DNA from: an uncultured Lachnospiraceae bacterium
GTDB lineage: Bacteria > Bacillota > Clostridia > Lachnospirales > Lachnospiraceae
Direction: 5' to 3'
Length of the DNA: 6,549 bases
NCBI GenBank assembly: GCA_958405355.1
Contig: CATYEA010000108.1
Span: 1 to 6,549 of the forward strand
Numbering within the stretch: the first letter of the stretch is position 1; each line of letters opens with the position of its first letter. Positions 1-5,415 of the stretch are shown piece after piece. The notes below the pieces were generated by a model. That model was not told the origin of the DNA. It saw only the letters and a list, made by a program, of their open reading frames with translations, and searched no databases. The translations under genes were made by a program, and so were the position numbers.

Positions 1-52
1 GAGTATCGCCTTGCCAAGGCGAGGGTCGCGGGTTCGAATCCCGTCTCGCGCT
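1..52 (+). tRNA. tRNA-Gly (anticodon GCC), 3' portion; 5' end outside window
   Basis: The sequence folds as the 3' two thirds of a tRNA. The anticodon stem is TCGCC (6-10) with GGCGA (18-22), closing the 7-nt loop TTGCCAA, which puts anticodon GCC at 13-15 (glycine, reading GGC/GGU). The variable loop is 23-27. The T-arm is GCGGG (28-32) / loop TTCGAAT (33-39) / CCCGT (40-44). The 3' acceptor strand is CTCGCGC (45-51) with discriminator T at 52. The acceptor 5' strand and most of the D-arm lie left of the window. The CCA end is not encoded (CTTTA follows), so it would be added after transcription. Confidence 0.95.
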
Positions 53-63
53 TTAAAGAGAAG

Positions 64-102
64 ATGATAGATTCATGGATTTTCATGGATCTATTATTTT
101 TT
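64..102 (+). terminator. Intrinsic terminator of the tRNA transcript
   Basis: An 11-bp stem, 67-77 (ATAGATTCATG) with 84-94 (CATGGATCTAT), contains one G-T wobble. It encloses a 6-nt loop and can be extended by about three weaker pairs at the base. A run of six T follows at 97-102. It lies 12 bp after the tRNA and ends that transcript before the lactate permease promoter. Confidence 0.85.
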
Positions 103-183
103 GTGTAAACAGATAAAAAATCCGTTGGCCCAGACCATAGCTTTTATGTAAAAACTATATAAAAAAGCACCATTTTCGCGCCC

Positions 184-218
184 CTTGTACAAGTTGTCAA
201 AAGTTATTAAATTAACGA
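184..218. promoter_or_regulatory. Possible upstream control sites of lctP (palindrome, cre-like and Rex-like matches)
   Basis: This lies in the 226-bp gap between the tRNA terminator and lctP. CTTGTACAAG (184-193) is a perfect 10-bp palindrome. The overlapping TGTACAAGTTGTCA (186-199) resembles a CcpA cre box, with two mismatches to TGWAANCGNTNWCA, one of them the central C. Next, 201-218 matches 10 of 14 fixed positions of a clostridial Rex-type box (TTGTTAA-N4-TTAACAA), with GTTA/TAAC half-sites at 203-206 and 213-216. All sit just upstream of the -35 box, where an activator or redox repressor could act. AT-rich DNA yields such matches by chance, so this is suggestive only. The rest of 103-183 is AT-rich and shows nothing I can name. 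Confidence 0.25.
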
Positions 219-228
219 TAAAAATTTA

Positions 229-257
229 TAGACAATTTCGCCAAAGGGTGTTATAAT
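229..257 (+). promoter_or_regulatory. Sigma-A promoter of lctP
   Basis: The -35 box is TAGACA (229-234), one base from TTGACA. A 17-bp spacer follows, then a perfect TATAAT -10 box (252-257). The predicted transcription start is near 264, giving a leader of about 65 nt that begins just before the operator-like repeats at 269-294. Confidence 0.85.
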
Positions 258-268
258 GGCAACATAGT

Positions 269-294
269 AACTGGTAGAACTGGTAGGACCAGTT
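269..294. promoter_or_regulatory. GntR/FadR-type operator with an extra tandem half-site
   Basis: A perfect palindrome, AACTGGT (278-284) - AGG - ACCAGTT (288-294), contains TGGTAGGACCA, which fits the TNGTNNNACNA consensus known for FadR-subfamily GntR regulators. The 9-mer AACTGGTAG occurs twice in direct tandem (269-277 and 278-286), so a third half-site lies one helical turn upstream. The block starts 12 bp after the -10 box, over the start of the transcript, a classic repressor position. The regulator encoded at 2024-2713 is the natural candidate to bind it; that pairing is inferred. Confidence 0.75.
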
Positions 295-328
295 AAAAAC
301 AATTTAAACCAAAGAAAGGGAGAGGGTT

Positions 329-1885
329 ATGTTATTACAAGTTATTCTCGCAATTATACCTATTGCATGGCTGATCATTTCTATGACAGCATTTAAGATG
401 TCAGGTTTTAATGCCTGCGGCATAGGTCTTATCATTACAGCTGTTGAATGTATCGCTGTATATGGTATGTCAGTAGTCGAAGTTGGCACAGGCGCATTAG
501 AAGGTGCTCTGGCAGCCATCTGGCCAATCGGTATCATTATGTTTGGTGCCATGTTCGTATACAACCTGAGTCTTCGTACAGGTGGTATGGATGTTATCAA
601 GAACATGCTGGCATCTGTGTCCAATGATAAACGTGTTGCAGCGTTGATTCTTGGCTGGTGTTTCGGTAACTTCATGGAAGGTATTGCTGGTTTCGGTACA
701 GCCGTTGCTATTCCGGCAGCCATGATGGTAGGTCTTGGATTTGATCCAATCGCATCCGCTGTTATCTGTTTGATCGGTAATGCAGCATCCCCTGCTTTCG
801 GTGCCATTGGTACACCGACGATCAGTGCTTACAATACAGCAGGTTTTGAAGCAATGGGAATCGATATGATCTCCTTATCTGCACCTACATCCCTGTTACT
901 TGCAGGTCTGTGTATTTTATCCCCATTCGTAATCGTTTGGTTAGTTGGTGGATCTCCAAAAGCACTTAAAGGCGTTATGCCTATTACAATTGTATCCGTA
1001 ATATCTTTCTATGTACCATTTTATGCAATTTCTGCATTTGTTGGTCCAGAGCTTTCCGTTACAATCGGTGCTATCATTTCCTTAGTAGCAGTTGTAATTA
1101 TGGGACGTAAATCCAATGCAGATATTCCGGAAGAATATTTGCTCGAAAAGAAAGACGAGGCGGCAGGCGCAGCTTCAGCAAAACCTCAGATGAGCGTTGC
1201 AAAAGCTTGGATTCCTTATGTATTGATCGTTATCTTCATTCTTGGATCCTCTAAACTGGTTCCTCCGATCAACTCCGCATTAGGAGCAATTAAGTCTACA
1301 GTTACAATTTATGCAGGAGAAAATGCCGGTGCATTATCCTTCTCATGGATTAATACACCAGGTGTGTGGATGTTCCTTGCAGGTATTATCGGTGGTCTGA
1401 TTCAGGGAGCAAGTGTTGCTGACCTTGGTGCAGAATTTGTCGCAACTATTAAGAAATACTGGAAAGCCGTAGCAACCGTAGTATTCATCGTAGCAATCGC
1501 TAAATTGATGGGTTACGCTGGTATGGTTACTAAATTAGCTAATGGTTTAGTAGCTTTGACAGGTGGCTTCTATCCATTCATCGCTCCGATTATCGGTGGT
1601 ATTGGATGTTTCGTTACAGGTAGTGCAACATCTGCATGTGTTATGTTTGCAAAACTGCAGACAGAAATTGCCGGACAGTTGAATATCGATCCTACTTGGC
1701 TGGTAGCTGCGAACTCCGCAGGTGCAACAGCTGGTAAGATGATTTCTCCACAGAGTATCGCGATGGCCGCTGCAGCTATCAGTGTGGCTGGTTCTGATGG
1801 TAAGATCATGAGTGCAACACTTAAATGGTGTGTTCTTTACCTGGTTATCCTTTGTGTTTGCTGTTACGTAGGCGTTATTCTCTAA
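329..1885 (+). CDS. lctP: L-lactate permease, LctP/LldP family (TC 2.A.14)
   Basis: An integral membrane protein of 518 aa, predicted to carry lactate (possibly also glycolate) across the cytoplasmic membrane with protons. Family hallmarks are visible: FMEGIAGFGT at 115-124, GNAASPAFGAIGTP at 150-163, TGSATSA from 430 with MFAKLQ just after, and GKMISPQS at 469-476. Nearly the whole protein is hydrophobic, consistent with a dozen or more membrane spans. One hydrophilic loop rich in Lys, Glu and Ala lies at about 263-292. It is somewhat shorter than E. coli LldP (about 550 aa) but intact at both ends. The ATG is preceded by AAGGGAG (316-322) at 6-nt spacing. Many GGT, GCA and GTT codons hint at high expression. 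It has its own promoter and operator upstream and a GntR regulator downstream. Family is secure; substrate and direction of transport are inferred. Confidence 0.93.
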   Translation: MLLQVILAIIPIAWLIISMTAFKMSGFNACGIGLIITAVECIAVYGMSVVEVGTGALEGALAAIWPIGIIMFGAMFVYNLSLRTGGMDVIKNMLASVSNDKRVAALILGWCFGNFMEGIAGFGTAVAIPAAMMVGLGFDPIASAVICLIGNAASPAFGAIGTPTISAYNTAGFEAMGIDMISLSAPTSLLLAGLCILSPFVIVWLVGGSPKALKGVMPITIVSVISFYVPFYAISAFVGPELSVTIGAIISLVAVVIMGRKSNADIPEEYLLEKKDEAAGAASAKPQMSVAKAWIPYVLIVIFILGSSKLVPPINSALGAIKSTVTIYAGENAGALSFSWINTPGVWMFLAGIIGGLIQGASVADLGAEFVATIKKYWKAVATVVFIVAIAKLMGYAGMVTKLANGLVALTGGFYPFIAPIIGGIGCFVTGSATSACVMFAKLQTEIAGQLNIDPTWLVAANSAGATAGKMISPQSIAMAAAAISVAGSDGKIMSATLKWCVLYLVILCVCCYVGVIL

Positions 1886-1924
1886 ATAAAAAAGCTATTA
1901 AGAGCATATAAAGCATACATGTTA

Positions 1925-1963
1925 GAAATGGCATCAGTGTGTGATACATACTGGTGCCATTTC
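1925..1963 (+). other. Long stem-loop between lctP and the GntR gene, no T-tract
   Basis: Arm 1925-1938 (GAAATGGCATCAGT) pairs with 1950-1963 (ACTGGTGCCATTTC) over 14 bp with one wobble. Three more pairs (1939-1941 with 1947-1949, one a wobble) leave a 5-nt loop, TGATA, for 17 bp in all. The 3' flank is AAATAAAAAGGG, so it lacks the U-tail of an intrinsic terminator, and the opposite orientation has none either. It begins 39 bp after the lctP stop. It may act as a 3' stabiliser of the lctP mRNA, a processing or pause site setting the lctP/regulator ratio, or a terminator assisted by a factor. It contains one ACTGGT (1950-1955) like the operator half-site, but not a complete operator. Confidence 0.7.
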
Positions 1964-1991
1964 AAATAAAAAGGGTTATACAAATTGGGCT

Positions 1992-2000
1992 TGGTATAAA
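1992..2000 (+). promoter_or_regulatory. Possible extended -10 promoter of the GntR gene
   Basis: TG (1992-1993), one base, then TATAAA (1995-2000) forms an extended -10 element. No good -35 box lies 16-18 bp upstream. A start near 2007 would give a very short leader just covering the AGGAGG at 2010-2015. Read-through from lctP is the alternative source of transcript. Confidence 0.4.
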
Positions 2001-2023
2001 TTTTGAAAAAGGAGGGGCGGCCG

Positions 2024-2713
2024 GTGGATTACCTGTATACTGATATATATAAAAAGCTGGAAGAAAGAATTAAAGGAATGTCGGTGGGAGAAAAGCTTCC
2101 GTCAGAACGGACGATGGTTCAGGAATATGGCGTTAGCCGGAATGTCCTGAGAGAAGCTTTAGTGCTGCTCGGTGACAGAGGCTTGATAGAAATCCGACCG
2201 GGCAAAGGCTCCTATGTGACAGATAAGCAAAAGGCTAGCTTTGCCAAACATTTTGAGAGTATCCTGGAGGAGGATCGTCACAGCCAAATGCAGGTGCTTG
2301 AAGTTCGGGAAGTTTTAGAGCTGGCGATGTTTGAGAAGGCTGCTTTAAACGCAGATAGAGACGATATTGATGCCATGGAAAAAATCTATGAGCAGATGGA
2401 GAAGAATCTCAGTGAAAAAACCGGATATGGGAATTTGGATCTGAAGCTTCATATGCAGATTGCAAAGGCGACTCATAATGATATTTTTCCAATTTTGGTA
2501 CACACGCTGTATGAATCCAGCGGACAGCGAATCATGTTGATGGAAGATATGTTCCCGGATTCTATGAAGTCTATTCATCGGGATCATTTGGGAATTATTG
2601 AGGCGATTAAACGCCGGGATGTAAAAGCTGTTCGGAAAGTGGGAAAGCGTCATTTTGATGTGGACCGTTATATGCTTCTTTCCATGAATGAGCTTGAAGA
2701 AATTCCGAAATAA
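2024..2713 (+). CDS. GntR-family transcriptional regulator, FadR subfamily (FCD domain), LldR-like
   Basis: A 229-aa DNA-binding regulator, presumably of the adjacent lactate permease. The N-terminal winged helix-turn-helix (about 4-66) shows the GntR signature LPSER (25-29), VSRNVLREAL (37-46), then RGLIEIRPGKGSYV (52-65). The C-terminal FCD ligand domain (about 90-215) has the expected metal-site residues D139, H143, H188 and H210, the last in KRHFD. In this subfamily that site lies in the effector pocket, and LldR-type members respond to lactate. I chose GTG at 2024 because AGGAGG (2010-2015) sits 8 nt upstream. The in-frame TTG at 2003 would place that ribosome site inside the gene and add 7 atypical residues. 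The palindrome at 278-294 matches this family's operator. Family is certain; lactate as effector is inferred from context. Confidence 0.9.
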   Translation: MDYLYTDIYKKLEERIKGMSVGEKLPSERTMVQEYGVSRNVLREALVLLGDRGLIEIRPGKGSYVTDKQKASFAKHFESILEEDRHSQMQVLEVREVLELAMFEKAALNADRDDIDAMEKIYEQMEKNLSEKTGYGNLDLKLHMQIAKATHNDIFPILVHTLYESSGQRIMLMEDMFPDSMKSIHRDHLGIIEAIKRRDVKAVRKVGKRHFDVDRYMLLSMNELEEIPK

Positions 2714-2722
2714 AGGTAGAAT

Positions 2723-2796
2723 AAAAAGGGGTTTTCGAAGAAGAACCGGACATAGACCTCCGTTACGGTTCTTCGGACGAAAGCGCCTTTTATTTT
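2723..2796 (+). terminator. Intrinsic terminator after the GntR gene
   Basis: A composite stem. GAAGAACCG (2740-2748) pairs with CGGTTCTTC (2766-2774) around a 17-nt loop. Below an AA/GGA internal loop, TTTTCG (2732-2737) pairs with CGAAAG (2778-2783), then GGGG (2728-2731) with CGCC (2784-2787, one mismatch), then A-run with T-run. The tail TTTTATTTT (2788-2796) completes it. It starts about 10 bp after the stop codon. The A-run on the left could also make it work leftward. Confidence 0.8.
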
Positions 2797-2801
2797 ATAC
2801 T
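2772..2801 (+). promoter_or_regulatory. Candidate hydF promoter overlapping the preceding terminator
   Basis: TATACT (2796-2801) is a good -10 box that begins at the last T of the terminator tail. The best -35 within 16-18 bp is weak (TTCGGA at 2772-2777, 18-bp spacing, inside the terminator's right arm). A start near 2808 would give a leader of about 20 nt that includes the hydF ribosome site. If this is not used, hydF depends on read-through of the terminator. Confidence 0.4.
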
Positions 2802-2827
2802 CATGGCAGCGGAAAGGAGAGAAAAGA

Positions 2828-4030
2828 ATGGGTTTGAATCAGACACCGGCGGCAAACCGGGTGCATATAGGATTTTTTGGAAGAAGAAATGCGGGTAAGT
2901 CCAGCGTTGTTAATGCGGTGACAGGACAGGCTTTAGCCATTGTTTCTCCGATCAAAGGAACGACGACAGACCCTGTTTATAAAACGATGGAATTACTTCC
3001 GATAGGTCCGGTGATGATCATTGATACACCGGGAATCGATGATGAAGGAACACTGGGAGAACAGCGGGTGAAGAAAACCCGTCAGGTACTTAATAAAACA
3101 GATGTGGCTGTACTTGTTGTCGATGGAACCACGGGTACGACCAGTGCAGATGAAGAGCTGATTCATTTATTCGAAGAGAAAAAAATTCCTTATGTGATCG
3201 CATTAAATAAAAGTGATTTATGTACGGTATGCTCTTTTGGTGCGGAGGATCCTCATATTTGGATCAGTGCAAAAGAGGGGACTGGCATTCACAGCCTGAA
3301 GGAAAAAATTGGCCATCTGGCTGTTAAGGAGGCTTCAGAACGGCGAATTGCAGCGGATTTGATCCAGCCAGGGGACTTTGTTGTTCTGGTCGTGCCGATT
3401 GATTCCGCGGCGCCGAAAGGGCGGCTTATTCTGCCTCAGCAGCAGACCATTCGAGATATATTGGAGGCAGATGCAGTTTCAATCGTTGTAAAAGATTCGG
3501 AATTGAAACAGACTTTGGAAGAACTGGGCAAGAAGCCTAAGATGGTCATTACGGACAGTCAGGCGTTTCGGAAGGTGGCTGAGGATACGCCGGAGGATAT
3601 TATGCTGACATCCTTTTCTATCCTTTTTGCCCGTTATAAAGGTAATCTGGAATCGACGGTACAGGGTGTCGGGGTATTGGATCAGTTAGAGGAGGGCGCA
3701 AGGATTCTTATATCTGAGGGTTGTACGCATCATCGGCAATGCGATGATATAGGCACTGTAAAAATACCGCGCTGGATCGAAGAATATACAGGAAAACATT
3801 TTCAGTATGAATGGAGTTCAGGCACGGAGTTTCCGGAGGACTTAAGCGGGTATAGCTTGATCGTTCATTGCGGCGGCTGCATGTTGAATGAGCGGGAGAT
3901 GAAATATCGGCAGAAATACGCGAAAGAGCAGGGAATACCAATGACAAATTATGGAATTCTCATTGCACATACTCAGGGAATTTTAAGACGGAGCCTGGAA
4001 CCTTTTCCGGATATTTATAGCCAATATTAA
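2828..4030 (+). CDS. hydF: [FeFe]-hydrogenase H-cluster maturation GTPase HydF
   Basis: A 400-aa cytoplasmic maturase. In the known pathway HydF is the scaffold on which HydE and HydG build the 2Fe precursor (CO, CN and dithiomethylamine ligands) before delivery to apo-hydrogenase HydA. The N-terminal GTPase domain is complete: P-loop GRRNAGKS (18-25), switch-I region KGTTTDP (43-49), DTPG (66-69), NKSD (127-130) and SAK (147-149). A middle dimerisation region follows. The C-terminal iron-sulfur domain has C299-x-H301, then 45 residues, then H347-C348-G-G-C351, which fits the family motif CxH-x44-53-HCxxC. Length is normal for HydF. The ATG has AAGGAGAG (2814-2821) at good spacing. hydE, hydG and hydA are not in the window. 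The stop codon overlaps that of the convergent exporter gene. Identification is secure. Confidence 0.96.
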   Translation: MGLNQTPAANRVHIGFFGRRNAGKSSVVNAVTGQALAIVSPIKGTTTDPVYKTMELLPIGPVMIIDTPGIDDEGTLGEQRVKKTRQVLNKTDVAVLVVDGTTGTTSADEELIHLFEEKKIPYVIALNKSDLCTVCSFGAEDPHIWISAKEGTGIHSLKEKIGHLAVKEASERRIAADLIQPGDFVVLVVPIDSAAPKGRLILPQQQTIRDILEADAVSIVVKDSELKQTLEELGKKPKMVITDSQAFRKVAEDTPEDIMLTSFSILFARYKGNLESTVQGVGVLDQLEEGARILISEGCTHHRQCDDIGTVKIPRWIEEYTGKHFQYEWSSGTEFPEDLSGYSLIVHCGGCMLNEREMKYRQKYAKEQGIPMTNYGILIAHTQGILRRSLEPFPDIYSQY

Positions 4031-4467
4031 CTCCGTCTCTTCCAACCGAAAAGTTTTGGCGGTAAGGAATAGGCAACACCGATTCCGAGACCGATGGCGA
4101 TGGCGGTCTTTAAGCTGCTCATGCCATAGTAAAGGGCGGTTTCTCCTGGTCCGGTAATGGTATAGTAGGCTGTATAATAGATACCTGATCCCGGGACGAG
4201 GGTAAAAATTCCTGAAATCAGGAAGAGGGTCGTTGTCACCTTATAGAAACGGGCAAGATATCTGGCACAGATTGTCAGGATGGTACTTGCAGCGAAAATG
4301 GCCGCTGCAGAGGAGCCAACAAGACTGAGGGTCAAAAGATATACACCCCATCCCAGGACGCCGACCAGGCCGCACTGGGGCAGGTATTTATTCGGTGTAC
4401 TGAACAGTACGGAAAATGAAATGGTTCCTATAAAAGCTGCGATTAATTGAAATAATATTTCCATCAT
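4027..4467 (-). CDS. Threonine/serine exporter, small subunit (ThrE_2/DUF3815, YjjB-like)
   Basis: A 146-aa membrane protein with about four to five hydrophobic segments. It corresponds to the C-terminal half of fused ThrE of Corynebacterium glutamicum and to E. coli YjjB. The family landmark LVPGSGIYYT lies at 90-99, with VPG at 91-93 mirroring the VPG of the partner subunit. The chain ends in a basic tail, WKRRS. The start is ATG at 4467-4465, with a second in-frame ATG directly after it. AGGAGG at 4473-4478 lies 5 nt from the first and 8 nt from the second, so either may be used. It is the second gene of a leftward operon, 14 bp after its partner, and its last 4 bp overlap the end of hydF. 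Family members export threonine and serine, and some YjjPB-type pairs export succinate; the substrate here is not settled. Confidence 0.88.
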   Translation of the reverse strand: MMEILFQLIAAFIGTISFSVLFSTPNKYLPQCGLVGVLGWGVYLLTLSLVGSSAAAIFAASTILTICARYLARFYKVTTTLFLISGIFTLVPGSGIYYTAYYTITGPGETALYYGMSSLKTAIAIGLGIGVAYSLPPKLFGWKRRS

Positions 4468-4481
4468 ATGTACCTCCTGTA

Positions 4482-5258
4482 TTATAAAAATAGTGCCGTC
4501 GCAATTCCGACGCCGATGGCAATGCCGCCAACAGTTACCAGCGCATCTACAAGTCGGACAAGACCGGCCAGGTAATCATTTTCCAGGAAATTACGAAAAG
4601 AATTCGTCAGTGCAATTCCGGGAACAAGGGGGAAAAGTGCTCCGATGGTAATGCGGTCCAGTTTGTCTCCGAGTCCGGCCGAGTACAGGAATATACAGGC
4701 GCAGGCGGCAATGATGCTTGCAGCAATATTGTACATGATTTTTGGAAGGGCCAGTTTTGGCAGCAGGTACAATACAAAGATATAGAGGATACATCCGGCT
4801 AAAAAGGCAGTCAGAGCATCAAAAAAACTTCCTCCGAACAGATAACAGAAACCACCGCTGCCAAACCCGGAGCTGATGATTTTCATTAGGTTATTGGAAG
4901 ATTCAAGGGATTGAATCCGGTTCAGTTCAGCTTCGATTTCTTTTGTGTCTTTCAGACCGGCGACAATTCTTCGGGATAAGGTATTTAATGCTTCCAATCG
5001 GCAGATATTTATCGGAGATAGTGAAATATAACGGACACGGCAGGAGTAGGTCTGTCCATCGGTCAGCATGGATGCAAAGATTCCGTTGGCGATGACAAAG
5101 GTATTAAAATCTTTAAGTCCCAGAGCATGGGCGGCATAAGTCATGACATCTCCGGTACGGAAAATTTCCCCGCCATTTTCCAGCATTTCACTGCCAAGTC
5201 GTGTAACTAACTCAAAATATATTTTTTCTTTCTTAATGGTCTCTTCGTGGCTCATCAT
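4482..5258 (-). CDS. Threonine/serine exporter, large subunit (ThrE/DUF1212, YjjP-like)
   Basis: A 258-aa protein with a soluble N-terminal domain (about 1-120) and a membrane part of about five segments (about 125-258). The N-domain shows the family pattern ENGGEIFRTGDVM (27-39), ALGL (45-48) and VIANGIFASM (55-64), then LEALNTLSRRIVAGL (88-102). The membrane part carries FPLVPGIALTNSFRNFLENDYLAG (209-232), with VPG at 212-214, the ThrE signature. It forms a transporter with the gene downstream, which supplies the DUF3815 half; in some bacteria both are one fused polypeptide. Start: ATG at 5258-5256, with an immediate second ATG, preceded by an AGAGGAAG-type ribosome site (revcomp of 5268-5275). 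It is the promoter-proximal gene of the leftward pair and diverges from the DegV gene. Family is secure; substrate is inferred. Confidence 0.9.
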   Translation of the reverse strand: MMSHEETIKKEKIYFELVTRLGSEMLENGGEIFRTGDVMTYAAHALGLKDFNTFVIANGIFASMLTDGQTYSCRVRYISLSPINICRLEALNTLSRRIVAGLKDTKEIEAELNRIQSLESSNNLMKIISSGFGSGGFCYLFGGSFFDALTAFLAGCILYIFVLYLLPKLALPKIMYNIAASIIAACACIFLYSAGLGDKLDRITIGALFPLVPGIALTNSFRNFLENDYLAGLVRLVDALVTVGGIAIGVGIATALFL

Positions 5259-5264
5259 GATTTT

Positions 5265-5329
5265 TTACTTCCTCTTGTTTTGTGGTCTGAGATTATATTA
5301 TCATAAAAATAAGAAAGATGAGGAAGTAA
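5265..5329. repeat. 10-bp inverted repeat flanking the exporter promoter
   Basis: TTACTTCCTC (5265-5274) recurs as its exact complement GAGGAAGTAA (5320-5329), separated by 45 bp. The left copy, read on the minus strand, is the ribosome-binding site of the exporter gene. The right copy lies just upstream of that gene's -10 box. See the findings for possible meanings. Confidence 0.7.
5292..5297 (-). promoter_or_regulatory. -10 box of the exporter operon
   Basis: On the minus strand this reads TATAAT exactly. A start near 5285 would give a leader of about 27 nt with the ribosome site. No convincing -35 box is visible at 16-18 bp spacing (the 17-bp position reads CATCTT). Confidence 0.5.
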
Positions 5330-5362
5330 TTTTTCAAGATTATGTATTTTGGATATAAAATA

Positions 5363-5371
5363 TGTTATACT
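5363..5371 (+). promoter_or_regulatory. Extended -10 promoter of the DegV gene
   Basis: TG (5363-5364), one base, then TATACT (5366-5371) is an extended -10 element. The -35 region is poor (TGTATT at 5343-5348 with 17-bp spacing). The predicted start near 5378 leaves a leader of about 38 nt containing AGGAGG (5400-5405). Confidence 0.6.
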
Positions 5372-5415
5372 GTAACTGTTCGATTTGAGCGAATGAAAGA
5401 GGAGGACAATAGTCA

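Noticed and set aside
137..158. AT-rich inverted repeat ATAGCTTTTA / TAAAAACTAT
   Set aside because: It has only a 2-nt gap and one mismatch in A/T-run sequence, so it is likely chance. It is not followed by a T-tract and does not overlap the promoter.
1..328. Integration site of a mobile element at the tRNA-Gly 3' end
   Set aside because: No integrase gene, and no direct repeat of the tRNA 3' end seen elsewhere in the window. The genes following are ordinary chromosomal functions.
304..807. 167-codon open frame on the minus strand
   Set aside because: It lies antisense to the well-supported lactate permease gene and its composition mirrors that gene's codons. No ribosome site or family motif.
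2740..2774. Possible riboswitch or T-box ahead of hydF
   Set aside because: The structure is explained by a terminator for the regulator gene. There is no conserved aptamer or T-box motif, and the region between the regulator's stop and hydF is too short (about 115 bp) and mostly used by the stem.
5143..5358. 71-codon plus-strand open frame
   Set aside because: It overlaps the exporter N-terminus antisense and then reads through the divergent promoter region. No ribosome site and no recognisable motif.
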